From: Streptomyces sp. TRM70350
Lineage (GTDB): Bacteria > Actinomycetota > Actinomycetes > Streptomycetales > Streptomycetaceae
Direction: 5' to 3'
Assembly: GCF_019219825.1 (NCBI RefSeq)
Contig: NZ_JAHUXH010000005.1
Span: forward strand, 1 to 64,000
Length of the DNA: 64,000 nucleotides
In this document: one piece after another, positions 10,182 to 20,488 of the stretch
Numbering within the stretch: position 1 is the stretch's first letter
Layout: each line of letters begins with the position of its first letter
Program-made: the position numbers and the translations under genes
The notes under the pieces: generated by a model
Databases searched by the model: none
What the model saw: the letters and a program-made list of their open reading frames with translations, nothing else
What the model was told of the DNA's origin: nothing

Positions 10182-10880
10182 GGGGTCAGGGGAAGGCCGG
10201 GTGGAGCCGTCGGTCATCGGCAGCCGAGTCGACTCCTCCGATCGCTGGTCCAGTGGCTGGCGGTCGCCGCGCCCCGCGGCGAGCGCGGCGGCCGCATCCC
10301 CTTCGGCCTCCCCGACGGCGTCCACCTCACCGAACTCCCCCAGTTCCAGCTGCTCCAGCGGCTTGCCCAGCGGCTGATCCCCAACAACCATTCGGAGGTG
10401 GACCGCGAGCGGGCCGAACGCCTCATCGCCGAGGTCCTCCCCTTCCCCCCGCCGCGGCTTGCCACGGCCCCGCCCCGTCGATCCTCCGGCACCTGCTGGT
10501 CCGCAGCGGCCTGCTGCGCGACCCGTCCCTCGGCACCGTGGAGTTCGTCCACCGCCCCTTCCAGGGCCACCTGGGCGCGACAGCGGCGGTGGAGGACGGG
10601 GACTTCGGGCTGCTGGTGCGGGGCGCGGCGGACGAGCAGTGGGCGGATGTGATCCGGATGGCGGTGGCGCATGCCCGGCCGCGGGAACGGGCGGACTGCT
10701 GCGGGAGTTGGTGGCATCGCGTCGGTCATCGGCACGGACGCCGCCCTGCCCGTCCGCGCCCAACTCGCCTGGACCTGGTACCGGTTCCCGACCAGGCGGT
10801 TCAACTGGGGGGTCGTCGAGGGCCTTTCGGAGGACCCTGCTCCCGGTCCCGCCCGTGACCAAGAGGACGCGCGCCCCGAT
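10182..10880 (+). pseudogene. Frameshifted remnant, possibly the C-terminal part of a large NACHT/STAND-type ATPase
   Basis: Protein-like sequence continues only if the reading frame is changed. Around 10185-10480 one frame reads RIPFGLPDGVHLTELPQF and EVDRERAERLIAEVLP. From about 10470 a second frame reads ILRHLLVRSGLLRDPSLGT and EFVHRPFQGHLGATAA. Near 10690 a third frame reads GLLRELVASR. This style resembles the helical region after the nucleotide-binding domain of big Streptomyces NACHT-type proteins, a family guess from memory. No P-loop is present, so the gene has lost its front part and its frame. Confidence 0.5.
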
Positions 10881-11008
10881 GTGACGCACGCCTCTATGCA
10901 CCTACCCTCCAGTAACCCTACGGTTCCTCTCGCGCCACCCTCACGCACGAACATGCACACGACATGCCGGTCACCGTACGGACCCGTACGGACGTGAAGG
11001 GACCCCAG

Positions 11009-11650
11009 ATGACGAGACGACGCCCCTGGGCGAGCCGCACCGCCGCAACCGCCGTCGCCGCGGCCGCCCTCGTGGCCATCGCCGCCCCCGCCGAGGCCGC
11101 GACCAGCACCGCCACGGCCACCGCGAGCACCGCGGCCACCACCTCCGCCGCCGCGGACGTCGACTACGACACCTGGCAGAAGGACTGCCAGGCCGTGATG
11201 GACCAGGCGCTGCCGTACCTGAAGCAGCGGATCGCCCAGGCCGAGCCGGGCGAGAAGCAGGCGATCGTCTTCGACATCGACAACACCACCCTGGAGACCG
11301 ACTTCGGCTTCAGCTACCCGCAGCCCGCCAACAAGCCGGTCCTGGAGGTCGCCGAGTACGCCCAGCAGCGCGGCGTCGACATCTTCTTCGTCACCGCCCG
11401 CCCGGGCATCATCCACGCGCCCACCGAGTACAACCTGGAGAAGGTCGGCTACGAGGTCGACGGCCTCTACCTCCGCGGCTTCTTCGACCTCTTCAAGGAC
11501 GTCGCCGCCTACAAGACGGCCCAGCGCGTGAACATCGAGTCCAAGGGCTACACGATCATCGCCAACATCGGCAACAACACCACCGACCTGTCGGGCGGCC
11601 ACGCCGAGAAGACGTACAAGCTGCCGGACTACGACGGGCAGTTGTCCTGA
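11009..11650 (+). CDS. Secreted HAD-superfamily acid phosphatase (class B type)
   Basis: 213 aa from ATG 11009 with AAGG upstream. Signal peptide about 1-30 (ending AEA), then an Ala/Thr-rich linker to about residue 50. The HAD motif I is IVFDIDNTTL, with nucleophile Asp89 and acid/base Asp91, and motif II is FFVTARPG. A Gly-Asn loop (IIANIGNNTTDLSGGHA) stands where motif III/IV normally carries acidic residues (GDNxxD), so one metal ligand looks substituted. Probably an exported phosphomonoesterase. Followed by a strong terminator shared with clpC. Confidence 0.85.
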   Translation: MTRRRPWASRTAATAVAAAALVAIAAPAEAATSTATATASTAATTSAAADVDYDTWQKDCQAVMDQALPYLKQRIAQAEPGEKQAIVFDIDNTTLETDFGFSYPQPANKPVLEVAEYAQQRGVDIFFVTARPGIIHAPTEYNLEKVGYEVDGLYLRGFFDLFKDVAAYKTAQRVNIESKGYTIIANIGNNTTDLSGGHAEKTYKLPDYDGQLS

Positions 11651-11669
11651 GCCGATCAGGCCATCAGCA

Positions 11670-11710
11670 AAAGGGGCTGCCCCGGGACCTGGTCCCGGGG
11701 CAGCCCCTTT
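11670..11710. terminator. Bidirectional hairpin terminator between the phosphatase gene and clpC
   Basis: Perfect 20-bp inverted repeat (11670-11689 with 11691-11710) around a single T, with core GGGGCTGCCCCGGGACC. It starts with AAA and ends with TTT, so it is symmetric and can end transcription from both sides of this convergent pair. Confidence 0.92.
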
Positions 11711-11744
11711 GTTCAAGCTGAGCTGTTCAAGCCGAGCGCAGCGG

Positions 11745-14270
<2,526 letters not shown>

Positions 14271-14702
14271 CGTTAATCGCTCCTCAGAGCGGTCAGGCAG
14301 TGGGGGGAACTTCCCCTCCCTGTCCTTCCGCAGCTTAGTCCCGCAAGCGGGGACCGCTCATTCCAACTGCCGACACCGTCGATGGCCTCCTGACCCCGCT
14401 AACGCCGACATCTGCTCCAACCCGATGGTGCGAGACGATGTTCCCGCAGGCCAGGTAGTTACCCCCACCATCAGTACGCCGATGGCGAACGTGAGACGCC
14501 CTTCCCTGCGGTTCGCCCCCTCTCACTAGGGATGTCTTACCCGCCGACACGGACAGTCCATGCCGTGCGCCCCCATTCCCTCCGCTACGGGCGAACAACC
14601 TTGCGCCACCCCGTACCCCCACACGCCCCCTCTTTCGCCACTCTGCGCATCAGCAGGAACACCCAGCGTAACTCGAACGCCGTTGTGACGGTTGCGCTTG
14701 GC
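14271..14702. promoter_or_regulatory. clpC upstream region with a candidate ClgR box
   Basis: Non-coding region of about 430 nt between clpC and the divergent gene at 14703. On the clpC strand it contains GTTCGC-CATCG-GCG followed by TAC (14474-14490 on the plus strand), which matches the published GTTCGC-N5-GCG motif of the activator ClgR. The half sites GTTCGC and GCGTAC make a near-palindrome. The site lies about 205 bp before the clpC start, implying a leader of some length. I see no other gene here. Confidence 0.6.
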
Positions 14703-15320
14703 ATGGTTGGCGCAATGCCCTCGGTCCCGCTCCCACGGCGCCCCCTCGATCCGGACGATCGGGTCAGGCGGTGGTACGAGCACGAACTGGGCTGGCCGAC
14801 CGTGCCGGGCACCCCGCTCCACCTGTCGGTGGGCGCCCGCTTCGATGTCCTGGACGTACCGGCCGAGGCGGGCCTCGCGGGCCTGCGGCATCTTGTGACG
14901 GGCTCTCCGGTGGCCGTCCAGGGTGACCGGATGCGGCTGCTGGTGGCGCCGGGGAGCGCGGAGGAGTTGCCGGGAGTGCTGGACTGGCTGGAGTGGGGCG
15001 GCCTGCCGCTGGATCTGCGGGTCATCGGCGGGACGGGCGAGGATGGCGGGAGCGGGGCGATGGAGGCTCCCATGCCGCCGGGGGATGCCGCGGTCGGCTG
15101 GGCCTGGGCATCCGCAGAGAGCGGCTCTCTTCAGGGGGCCGCCGTGTGGCTGCGGCCCCCCGAACCGGGGTGCGAGGTCGAGGCCTCGCTGCCGACGTTG
15201 TCGGCCATGGGGGGCGTTGGGGGCGCCCCCGATCTCGTACGGCTGGTGGACACGGTGGCGACTCACTGCCACCGAATCCGGCTGCGACGCGCGTGCGCTC
15301 AGGCGTTGGCCTTCTCGTAG
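14703..15320 (+). CDS. Conserved Streptomyces protein of unknown function next to lsr2
   Basis: About 205 aa. The start is uncertain: ATG 14703 or ATG 14715. Neither has a clear ribosome site, but a CATGGT box 7 nt before 14715 could be the -10 of a leaderless transcript. The protein begins LPRRPLDPDDRVRRWYEHELGWP and has a core (SVGARFDVLDVPAEAG, VAVQGDRMRLLVAPG) faintly like N-terminal parts of primase-polymerase-type proteins; this is only a resemblance. No signal peptide or membrane helix. Its last 22 nt overlap the end of lsr2 on the opposite strand. Confidence 0.75.
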   Translation: MVGAMPSVPLPRRPLDPDDRVRRWYEHELGWPTVPGTPLHLSVGARFDVLDVPAEAGLAGLRHLVTGSPVAVQGDRMRLLVAPGSAEELPGVLDWLEWGGLPLDLRVIGGTGEDGGSGAMEAPMPPGDAAVGWAWASAESGSLQGAAVWLRPPEPGCEVEASLPTLSAMGGVGGAPDLVRLVDTVATHCHRIRLRRACAQALAFS

Positions 15321-15634
15321 GCCTCACGAATGGACGCGGGAACACGGCCACGGTCGTTGACCTCGTAACCGTTCTCCTTCGCCCACGCACGGATCGCAGC
15401 GGTGTCCTGGCTGCCGCCGGACGCGGCACGCGCCTTTCCACGCCCACCGGAAGCACGGCCACCGGTACGCCGACCGCCCTTCACATAGGGCTCAAGAAGG
15501 CTGCGCAACTTGTCCGCATTGGCGGTCGTGAGATCGATCTCGTACGTCTTGCCGTCCAGCGCGAACGTCACCGTCTCGTCCGCCTCGCCGCCGTCGAGGT
15601 CGTCGACAAGAAGGACCTGAACCTTCTGTGCCAC
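15299..15634 (-). CDS. lsr2: Lsr2 nucleoid-associated xenogeneic silencer
   Basis: 111 aa from GTG 15634 with AAAGGAAAT upstream, the usual Lsr2 length. The N-terminal oligomerisation domain (AQKVQVLLVDDLDGGEA) is followed by a basic Gly/Arg linker (about 63-80) and a DNA-binding domain (RAWAKENGYEVNDRGRVP), whose RGR tip is the residue set that enters the minor groove of AT-rich DNA. It bridges DNA and silences AT-rich, often foreign, genes. The stop codon lies inside the 3' end of the convergent neighbour. Confidence 0.96.
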   Translation of the reverse strand: MAQKVQVLLVDDLDGGEADETVTFALDGKTYEIDLTTANADKLRSLLEPYVKGGRRTGGRASGGRGKARAASGGSQDTAAIRAWAKENGYEVNDRGRVPASIREAYEKANA

Positions 15635-15701
15635 CGGATTTCCTTTCATCGATAACGTTGAGGGCCGGGGGTCTGCGGCGTCCGCCGTTTCGCCGCCCCC
15701 T

Positions 15702-15723
15702 GTTATATGCAGTACTGCAGTAC
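15702..15723 (-). promoter_or_regulatory. lsr2 promoter with overlapping palindromes
   Basis: On the lsr2 strand a TATAAC -10 box (15702-15707) is preceded, 18 nt away, by TTTCCG. The spacer holds two overlapping perfect 12-bp palindromes, TGCAGTACTGCA (15708-15719) and GTACTGCAGTAC (15712-15723). Their placement between -35 and -10 is that of a repressor site. The AT-rich flank upstream could also be bound by Lsr2 itself. Confidence 0.55.
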
Positions 15724-15864
15724 GTCGGAAAGCAAACCGCTTTTGCCGGAAAAACACAAACCCCCGGGAGAGGCCGACAGACGGGTCCCCGCCCGGAAAC
15801 ATGCGCGTTTCGGACATAGGGAACCTGGGCAGCGGGCTCGGGCGGAATACTCGGGCACCCCCGA

Positions 15865-16413
15865 TCACAGATGCAGAAGCATCCGGCTGTTACCCAAGGT
15901 GTTCGGTTTCACTCGTTCGAGACCCAGGAACTCCGCGACGCCCTCGTCATAGGAACGCAGCAGCTCCGCGTAGACATCGGTGTCGACCGGTGTCTCACCG
16001 ATCTCCACGAAGCCGTGCCTGCCGAAGAAGTCGACTTCGAAGGTCAGACAGAAAACCCGGCGAACACCCAGCCAGCGTGCGGTCTGCAGCAACTTCTCCA
16101 GCAACTGATGGCCGACGCCGGCGCCCTTGAGGCCGGGCTTCACGGCGAGAGTGCGGACTTCCGCGAGGTCTTCCCACATCACGTGCAGTGCGCCGCAGCC
16201 GACGACCTCGGCGTTGTCGTCACGTTCCGCGACCCAGAACTCCTGGATGTCCTCGTAAAGCGTCACCGTCGCTTTGTCGAGCAGGATGCCGTCGCGGACG
16301 TAGGCGTCCAGCAGTCGACGGACGGCGGGGACATCGCTGGTCCGGGCCCGGCGGACAGTGATGGCTTTAGCGGTGACTTCGGGGTTCTCGGCGGAGGGGG
16401 TCGCTGCGGACAT
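15865..16413 (-). CDS. N-acetylglutamate synthase-type GNAT acetyltransferase (ArgA/NAGS)
   Basis: 182 aa single-domain GNAT enzyme. The acetyl-CoA loop reads LKGAGVGHQLLEKLL (about residues 93-107), preceded by the strand AEVRTLAVKP and followed by FCLTFEVDFFGRHGFVEIGE. These are typical of the short actinobacterial NAGS that starts arginine synthesis from glutamate. ATG 16413 has no ribosome site but has TAGCGT six bases upstream, fitting a leaderless mRNA. It lies upstream of lsr2 on the same strand and only 10 nt downstream of the BlaI-type gene. Confidence 0.85.
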   Translation of the reverse strand: MSAATPSAENPEVTAKAITVRRARTSDVPAVRRLLDAYVRDGILLDKATVTLYEDIQEFWVAERDDNAEVVGCGALHVMWEDLAEVRTLAVKPGLKGAGVGHQLLEKLLQTARWLGVRRVFCLTFEVDFFGRHGFVEIGETPVDTDVYAELLRSYDEGVAEFLGLERVKPNTLGNSRMLLHL

Positions 16414-16422
16414 GAGCGGACG

Positions 16423-17253
16423 CTATCGCCCGGGGGCCTCCGGGGCGGAGCCGGGGTTGTCGGCGGGGTTGTCCGTGGGAGTGCGGGCTGGGTTCTCGGC
16501 GGGGTTGTCCGTGGGAGTGCGGGCTGGGTTCTCGGCGGGGTTGTCCGTGGGAGTGCGGGCGGGGTTCTCGGCGGGGTTGTCCGTGGGAGTGCGGGCTGGG
16601 TTCTCGGCGGGGTTGTCCGTGGGAGTGCGGGCTGGGTTCTCGGCGGGGTTGTCCGTGGGAGTGCGGGCTGGGTTCTCGGCGGGGTTGTCCGTGGGAGTGC
16701 GGGCGGGGTTGTCGGGTGCGTTGTCGGGTGCGTTGTCGGTGGGGTTCTCGCCGTGGGTATCCGGGCGGGTATTCGGGGGTTCGGCTTGGGTCGGTTCGGC
16801 GCGTTCGGCTCGTTCGGCTCGTTCGGCGCTCTTGACGGGCTCGGCCCGCTCGGCAGGGTGGCTGCGGGGCGGCGCTTCGGGTTCGGGGGATTCCGGGATG
16901 CCTACGATGCGTGCCGCGTCCCGCAGGGCCTGGCGCTGTTCCTCGCTCATCATGCCGAAGAAGGCGACGAGGGCGGCGGCGGGGTTGTCGCTCTGTGACC
17001 AGGCATCGTTCATCAGGGCTGCGGCGTAGGCGGCCCGGGTGGAGACGGCCTCATATCGATAGGCCCGGCCTTCCGCCTCGCGGCGCACCCAGCCCTTCTG
17101 GTGGAGATTGTCCAAAACGGTCATCACCGTGGTGTAGGCGATGGACCGTTCCTGTTGAAGATCTTCCAGAACTTCTCGAACGGTCACCGGGCGGTTCCAC
17201 TTCCACACCCGCGTCATGACCGCGTCTTCGAGTTCTCCCAATGGGCGAGGCAC
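16423..17253 (-). CDS. BlaI/MecI/CopY-type repressor with a long repeat-built C-terminal tail
   Basis: 276 aa from GTG 17253. Residues 1-120 form the BlaI-family winged helix and dimer region (LEDAVMTRVWKWNRPVTVREVL, YTTVMTVLDNLHQKGWV). From about residue 125 the protein is low complexity, ending in tandem 12-residue units NPARTPTDNPAE. Family members are normally about 120-130 aa, so the tail more than doubles the length. There is no BlaR1-type sensor protease next to it. The regulator call is firm; the role of the Pro/Thr/Asn tail is unknown. Confidence 0.88.
   Translation of the reverse strand: MPRPLGELEDAVMTRVWKWNRPVTVREVLEDLQQERSIAYTTVMTVLDNLHQKGWVRREAEGRAYRYEAVSTRAAYAAALMNDAWSQSDNPAAALVAFFGMMSEEQRQALRDAARIVGIPESPEPEAPPRSHPAERAEPVKSAERAERAERAEPTQAEPPNTRPDTHGENPTDNAPDNAPDNPARTPTDNPAENPARTPTDNPAENPARTPTDNPAENPARTPTDNPAENPARTPTDNPAENPARTPTDNPAENPARTPTDNPADNPGSAPEAPGR
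16465..16704 (-). repeat. 36-bp in-frame tandem repeat within the BlaI-type gene
   Basis: Six complete 36-bp units (16465-16680) and a seventh partial one. The units are nearly identical; one base differs in the third (GGGCG for GGGCT). Because 36 is twelve codons, gain or loss of units keeps the frame. Confidence 0.97.
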
Positions 17254-17411
17254 AGTTCAGCACAATAGTGGGAGATCTGGGTTATGGCCTGCCAGGCGGG
17301 CATTTTTCTTGGCAAGCAGGAACAAAAAGGGCGTACGACCCAGGGGGAGTCGTACGCCGATGCTGAGTCCGCTGTGGGCTCTGGGGCCGCTGGGGCTCCT
17401 GAAGCGCCTTG

Positions 17412-17594
17412 TCAGGCGTCGGGAGTGGTCACGGAGGGCGGGCGGGTGCCCTCCGCGCGAGTGAGGGCGGCGTCGACGGCCGCGTCCTCCTTGGCCTTGT
17501 TGGCGCCGCCCTGGGACTTCACGATCACCCGGATGACGGCGATGAAGAGCACGGCCATGACGACCGGGGGGAGAAGCGCGGAGACGTAGTCCAT
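17412..17594 (-). CDS. Small single-pass membrane protein, unknown function
   Basis: 60 aa: one N-terminal transmembrane helix (about residues 5-26, LLPPVVMAVLFIAVIRVIV) and a charged cytoplasmic-type tail. ATG 17594 has TACCCT six bases upstream, the spacing of a leaderless -10, which supports a real gene despite its size. It stands alone between the BlaI-type gene and an uncharacterised gene on the same strand. No function can be assigned. Confidence 0.75.
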   Translation of the reverse strand: MDYVSALLPPVVMAVLFIAVIRVIVKSQGGANKAKEDAAVDAALTRAEGTRPPSVTTPDA

Positions 17595-17677
17595 GAGTCC
17601 AGGGTAGTGGTGAGGGGTTGGGGGGTTTGTTCGGGGCTGCGCCTCACTGAAGCCTGGCGGGAGGCGGGGGGCTGGGG

Positions 17678-18367
17678 TCAGACGGCCGCGAGGTGCCGTG
17701 GGGGGTTTGCGGGGGGCTGGGGTGGTTTGCGGCGGGGGAAGACCTCGCCCGGGGTGGGGATGGGGCGGCGGGTGGGCTTCGGGGCGGCGGGCGTGGGGGC
17801 GGGGGCGGGGGTCGGCTTTTCGGACGGCTGCTTCTCGGGTTTGGGGTCCGGTTTCGCGGCGGGGTCCTCCGCGGAGTGGGTGCGGCCGCCGGGGAGGGCG
17901 AGGAGGTGGGTGCGGGAGGCCGGGACGACGGGGGCGAGGGTTGCGGCGCGGGGTGCGGTGGTGGCGCTGCAGGCCAGGCGGGTGCGTACGTCCTCTTCGG
18001 CGAGGATCTGGCAGCGGTCGAGGAGGGGGGCGGCGGTGGGGTTGCCGCGGAGGGCCCGGAGGGCGGCCAGATCGTCGGGGTGGGGGCGGTATCCGGCGCG
18101 CAGCGCCTCGTCCAGGAGCGTGAGGTAGCCGGTTGTGCTGCCGGGGAGGGCGGCGCGGTAGCGGGCGAGGTCGGCCACGAGGAAGGCCCGCAGGCGGGCG
18201 CCCTCACGCATCGCCTCGTCGAGCGACTCGGCCAGGCGGTGGCAGTCCTGGACGTCCTCGGCCGAGGCCTGGCCGGGGTGGAGGGCGAGGGCGAGAGCGC
18301 GGCGGAGCACACGCAGCTCCGCCACACCGAACGCCATGCCGCCGCGGGATCCGTATGGCGTGGGCAT
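17678..18367 (-). CDS. Hypothetical protein with helical N-terminus and Pro-rich tail
   Basis: 229 aa from ATG 18367, chosen because TATCGT lies exactly six bases upstream, as in leaderless genes. Residues 5-130 look helical (FGVAELRVLRRALALALHP, RLAESLDEAMREGARLRAFL). The last 80 residues are Pro/Lys/Ala rich and probably disordered. No signal peptide or membrane segment. I do not recognise the family, and the neighbours give no hint of a role. Confidence 0.7.
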   Translation of the reverse strand: MPTPYGSRGGMAFGVAELRVLRRALALALHPGQASAEDVQDCHRLAESLDEAMREGARLRAFLVADLARYRAALPGSTTGYLTLLDEALRAGYRPHPDDLAALRALRGNPTAAPLLDRCQILAEEDVRTRLACSATTAPRAATLAPVVPASRTHLLALPGGRTHSAEDPAAKPDPKPEKQPSEKPTPAPAPTPAAPKPTRRPIPTPGEVFPRRKPPQPPANPPRHLAAV

Positions 18368-18698
18368 GGGGTGACGATACGCGCTAATCAGACAAAACCA
18401 GGAGATAGGGGGCGGGTGTGGCGTGGGGTGCACTCGGGTGGGCGGTGGGATGCCTGCGGCGGCCTGTGCGGGTGAGTGCGTGGTTGCGGTAGCGCCTGGT
18501 GCCGGGTGGTGGGTCGGGGCCGCGCCGGGGGGTGTCCGTCCTCGGAACGGCGCGGAATCGGTCTCTTACCAACTTGCCCGTGTTGACGCGCCAACCGCTG
18601 CGGGCGGACACCCCCCGACACGTCCCCTTCCGTGCGTACGCGAGTGCCGCCATCGCCGTGGTGGCGGGCGCGGCGGCACCCCGTTGTGCTGGGGTTCG
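18368..18698. other. Intergenic region with a distant inverted repeat
   Basis: About 330 nt downstream of coaX without a gene I can support. It contains 12-bp inverted arms GGGGGGTGTCCG (18527-18538) and CGGACACCCCCC (18605-18616), 66 nt apart, which might end coaX transcription or form a cruciform. A small minus-strand frame (18384-18653) has no start signal or recognisable content. Confidence 0.4.
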
Positions 18699-19496
18699 TC
18701 ACATGCGGGAGACGTTGCGCTCGTACACCAGTCGTAGGCCGATCAGGGTCAGCCACGGCTCGTGTTCGTCGATGACCGAGGATTCGCCGAGGACCATGGG
18801 GGCCAGGCCGCCGGTTGCGATCACGGTGACGGCGTCGGGGTCGGCGGCCAGTTCCCGGGCCATGCGGTTGACGACTCCGTCGACCTGGCCTGCGAAGCCG
18901 TAGACGATGCCTGACTGCATGGCCTCGACGGTGTTCTTGCCGATCACGCTGCGCGGGCGGGCCACCTCGATCTTGCGGAGTTGGGCGCCCTTGACGCCGA
19001 GGGCCTCCACCGAGATCTCGATGCCGGGGGCGATGACACCGCCGACGTACTCCCCGCGCGCGCTCACCGCGTCGAACGTCGTCGCCGTGCCGAAGTCGAC
19101 GACGATCGCCGGGCCGCCGAACAGCTCGACCGCCGCCACCGCGTTGATGATGCGGTCGGCGCCCACTTCCTTGGGGTTGTCGGTGAGGATCGGGACGCCC
19201 GTCTTGACGCCGGGTTCGACCAGGACGGCGGGGACGTCGCCGTAGTAGCGGCGGGTCACCTCGCGGAGTTCGTGGAGGACGGAGGGGACCGTCGCGCAGA
19301 TCGCGATGCCGTCGATGCCGTCGCCCAGGTCGTCGCCGAGGAGGGGGTGCATCCCCATCAGGCCCTGGAGGAGTACCGCCAGCTCGTCGGCCGTGCGGCG
19401 GGCGTCCGTGGAGATGCGCCAGTGTTCGACGATGTCGTCGCCGTCGAAGAGGCCGAGGACGGTGTGGGTGTTGCCTACGTCGATCGTCAGCAGCAT
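18699..19496 (-). CDS. coaX: Type III pantothenate kinase CoaX
   Basis: 265 aa ASKHA-fold kinase that phosphorylates pantothenate, the first committed step to CoA. Motifs are the phosphate loop TIDVGNTHT at the N-terminus, the pantothenate site GADRIINAVAA, and FGTATTFDAVS. Final gene of the packed minus-strand run DUF2520-panC-nadB-nadC-coaX, 15 nt after nadC. Type III enzymes are not inhibited by CoA and need a monovalent cation (family knowledge). The downstream region carries no obvious tight terminator. Confidence 0.95.
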   Translation of the reverse strand: MLLTIDVGNTHTVLGLFDGDDIVEHWRISTDARRTADELAVLLQGLMGMHPLLGDDLGDGIDGIAICATVPSVLHELREVTRRYYGDVPAVLVEPGVKTGVPILTDNPKEVGADRIINAVAAVELFGGPAIVVDFGTATTFDAVSARGEYVGGVIAPGIEISVEALGVKGAQLRKIEVARPRSVIGKNTVEAMQSGIVYGFAGQVDGVVNRMARELAADPDAVTVIATGGLAPMVLGESSVIDEHEPWLTLIGLRLVYERNVSRM

Positions 19497-19511
19497 GCCG
19501 GTTCCCGCTCC

Positions 19512-20483
19512 CTACTCCGCCGCTCGCAGATCCAGGCCGATGTCCAGGATCGGGGAGGAGTGCGTCAGGGCGCCAACGGCCAGGTAGTCGACGCCCGTCT
19601 CGGCGTATGCCCTGGCGTTGGCGAGGGTCAGGCGGCCGCTGGCCTCCAGCGCCGCTCGGCCGTGGACCAGGGCCACCGCTTCCTCGCACTCGCCCGGCGT
19701 GAAGTTGTCCAGGAGGATCAGGTCGGCACCCGCGTCCACGGCCTCGCGGAGCTGGTGCAGGGTGTCGGCCTCGACCTCGATCGGTACGTCCGGGAAGGCC
19801 TCTCGTACGGCCTTGAAGGCCTGGGCGACGCCGCCTGCCGCCACCACGTGGTTGTCCTTGACCAGGGCCGCGTCGGAGAGGGACATGCGGTGGTTGAGGC
19901 CGCCGCCGCAGCGGACCGCGAATTTTTCGAGCGAGCGCAGGCCCGGGGTCGTCTTGCGGGTGTCGCGGACCTTTGCCTTCGTGCCTTCCAGGAGTTCCGC
20001 CCACGCGCGCGTGGCCGTCGCGATGCCCGAGAGGCGGCAGAGGAGGTTGAGTGCGCTGCGTTCGGCGGTGAGGAGGTCCCGGGTGCGGGTGGTGATGGAG
20101 AGGAGTTTTTGGCCCTCGGTGACGCGGTCGCCGTCCTCTACGTGTCGTTCGACTTCGAATTCGTCTGCGCAGACGATCGACATGACCGCTTCGGCGACCC
20201 TGAGGCCCGCCACGACGCCCGCCTCGCGGGCCACGAAGTCGGCCGTCGCCACCGCGTCCTCGGGGATGGTCGCGACCGTCGTCACGTCCACGCCGCCCGC
20301 GAGATCCTCCTGAATGGCCAGGTTGGCGATGTCCTCGACCTCCACGGGGTCGAGTCCGGCGTCGGCCAGGAGCTGGGCGAGTGCGGGGTCGAGGCCGCAC
20401 TCCAGGTATGCCTCGTCGGCGCCGCAGGCGCAGCCGTCACCGCAGCCGTCGGACGGGGCGAGGGGAAGGTCGGGGGTGCTCAC
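19512..20483 (-). CDS. nadC: Nicotinate-nucleotide pyrophosphorylase NadC
   Basis: 323 aa from GTG 20483, 11 nt after an AGGAG box; an earlier GTG at 20492 is too close to that box. The enzyme converts quinolinate and PRPP to nicotinate mononucleotide. Family marks are DTRKTTPGLR, GGGLNHRMSLSDAALVKDNH and IEVEADTL, covering PRPP and quinolinate binding. The N-terminal 25 residues are Cys/Gly rich (DGCGDGCACGADE), an odd lineage-specific extension of unknown use. Starts 5 nt after the nadB stop. Confidence 0.95.
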   Translation of the reverse strand: MSTPDLPLAPSDGCGDGCACGADEAYLECGLDPALAQLLADAGLDPVEVEDIANLAIQEDLAGGVDVTTVATIPEDAVATADFVAREAGVVAGLRVAEAVMSIVCADEFEVERHVEDGDRVTEGQKLLSITTRTRDLLTAERSALNLLCRLSGIATATRAWAELLEGTKAKVRDTRKTTPGLRSLEKFAVRCGGGLNHRMSLSDAALVKDNHVVAAGGVAQAFKAVREAFPDVPIEVEADTLHQLREAVDAGADLILLDNFTPGECEEAVALVHGRAALEASGRLTLANARAYAETGVDYLAVGALTHSSPILDIGLDLRAAE

Positions 20484-20488
20484 TGCTG

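Noticed and set aside
16465..16704. CRISPR-like array
   Set aside because: Units are head to tail with no unique spacers and lie within a coding frame; no cas genes nearby.
16358..17029. Plus-strand frame with repeated GLSVGVRAGFSA
   Set aside because: It is the antisense of the 36-bp repeat in the BlaI-type gene, whose winged-helix domain clearly sets the coding strand.
18384..18653. Minus-strand 89-aa frame after coaX
   Set aside because: Very basic, no start signal, no similarity recognised; treated as intergenic.
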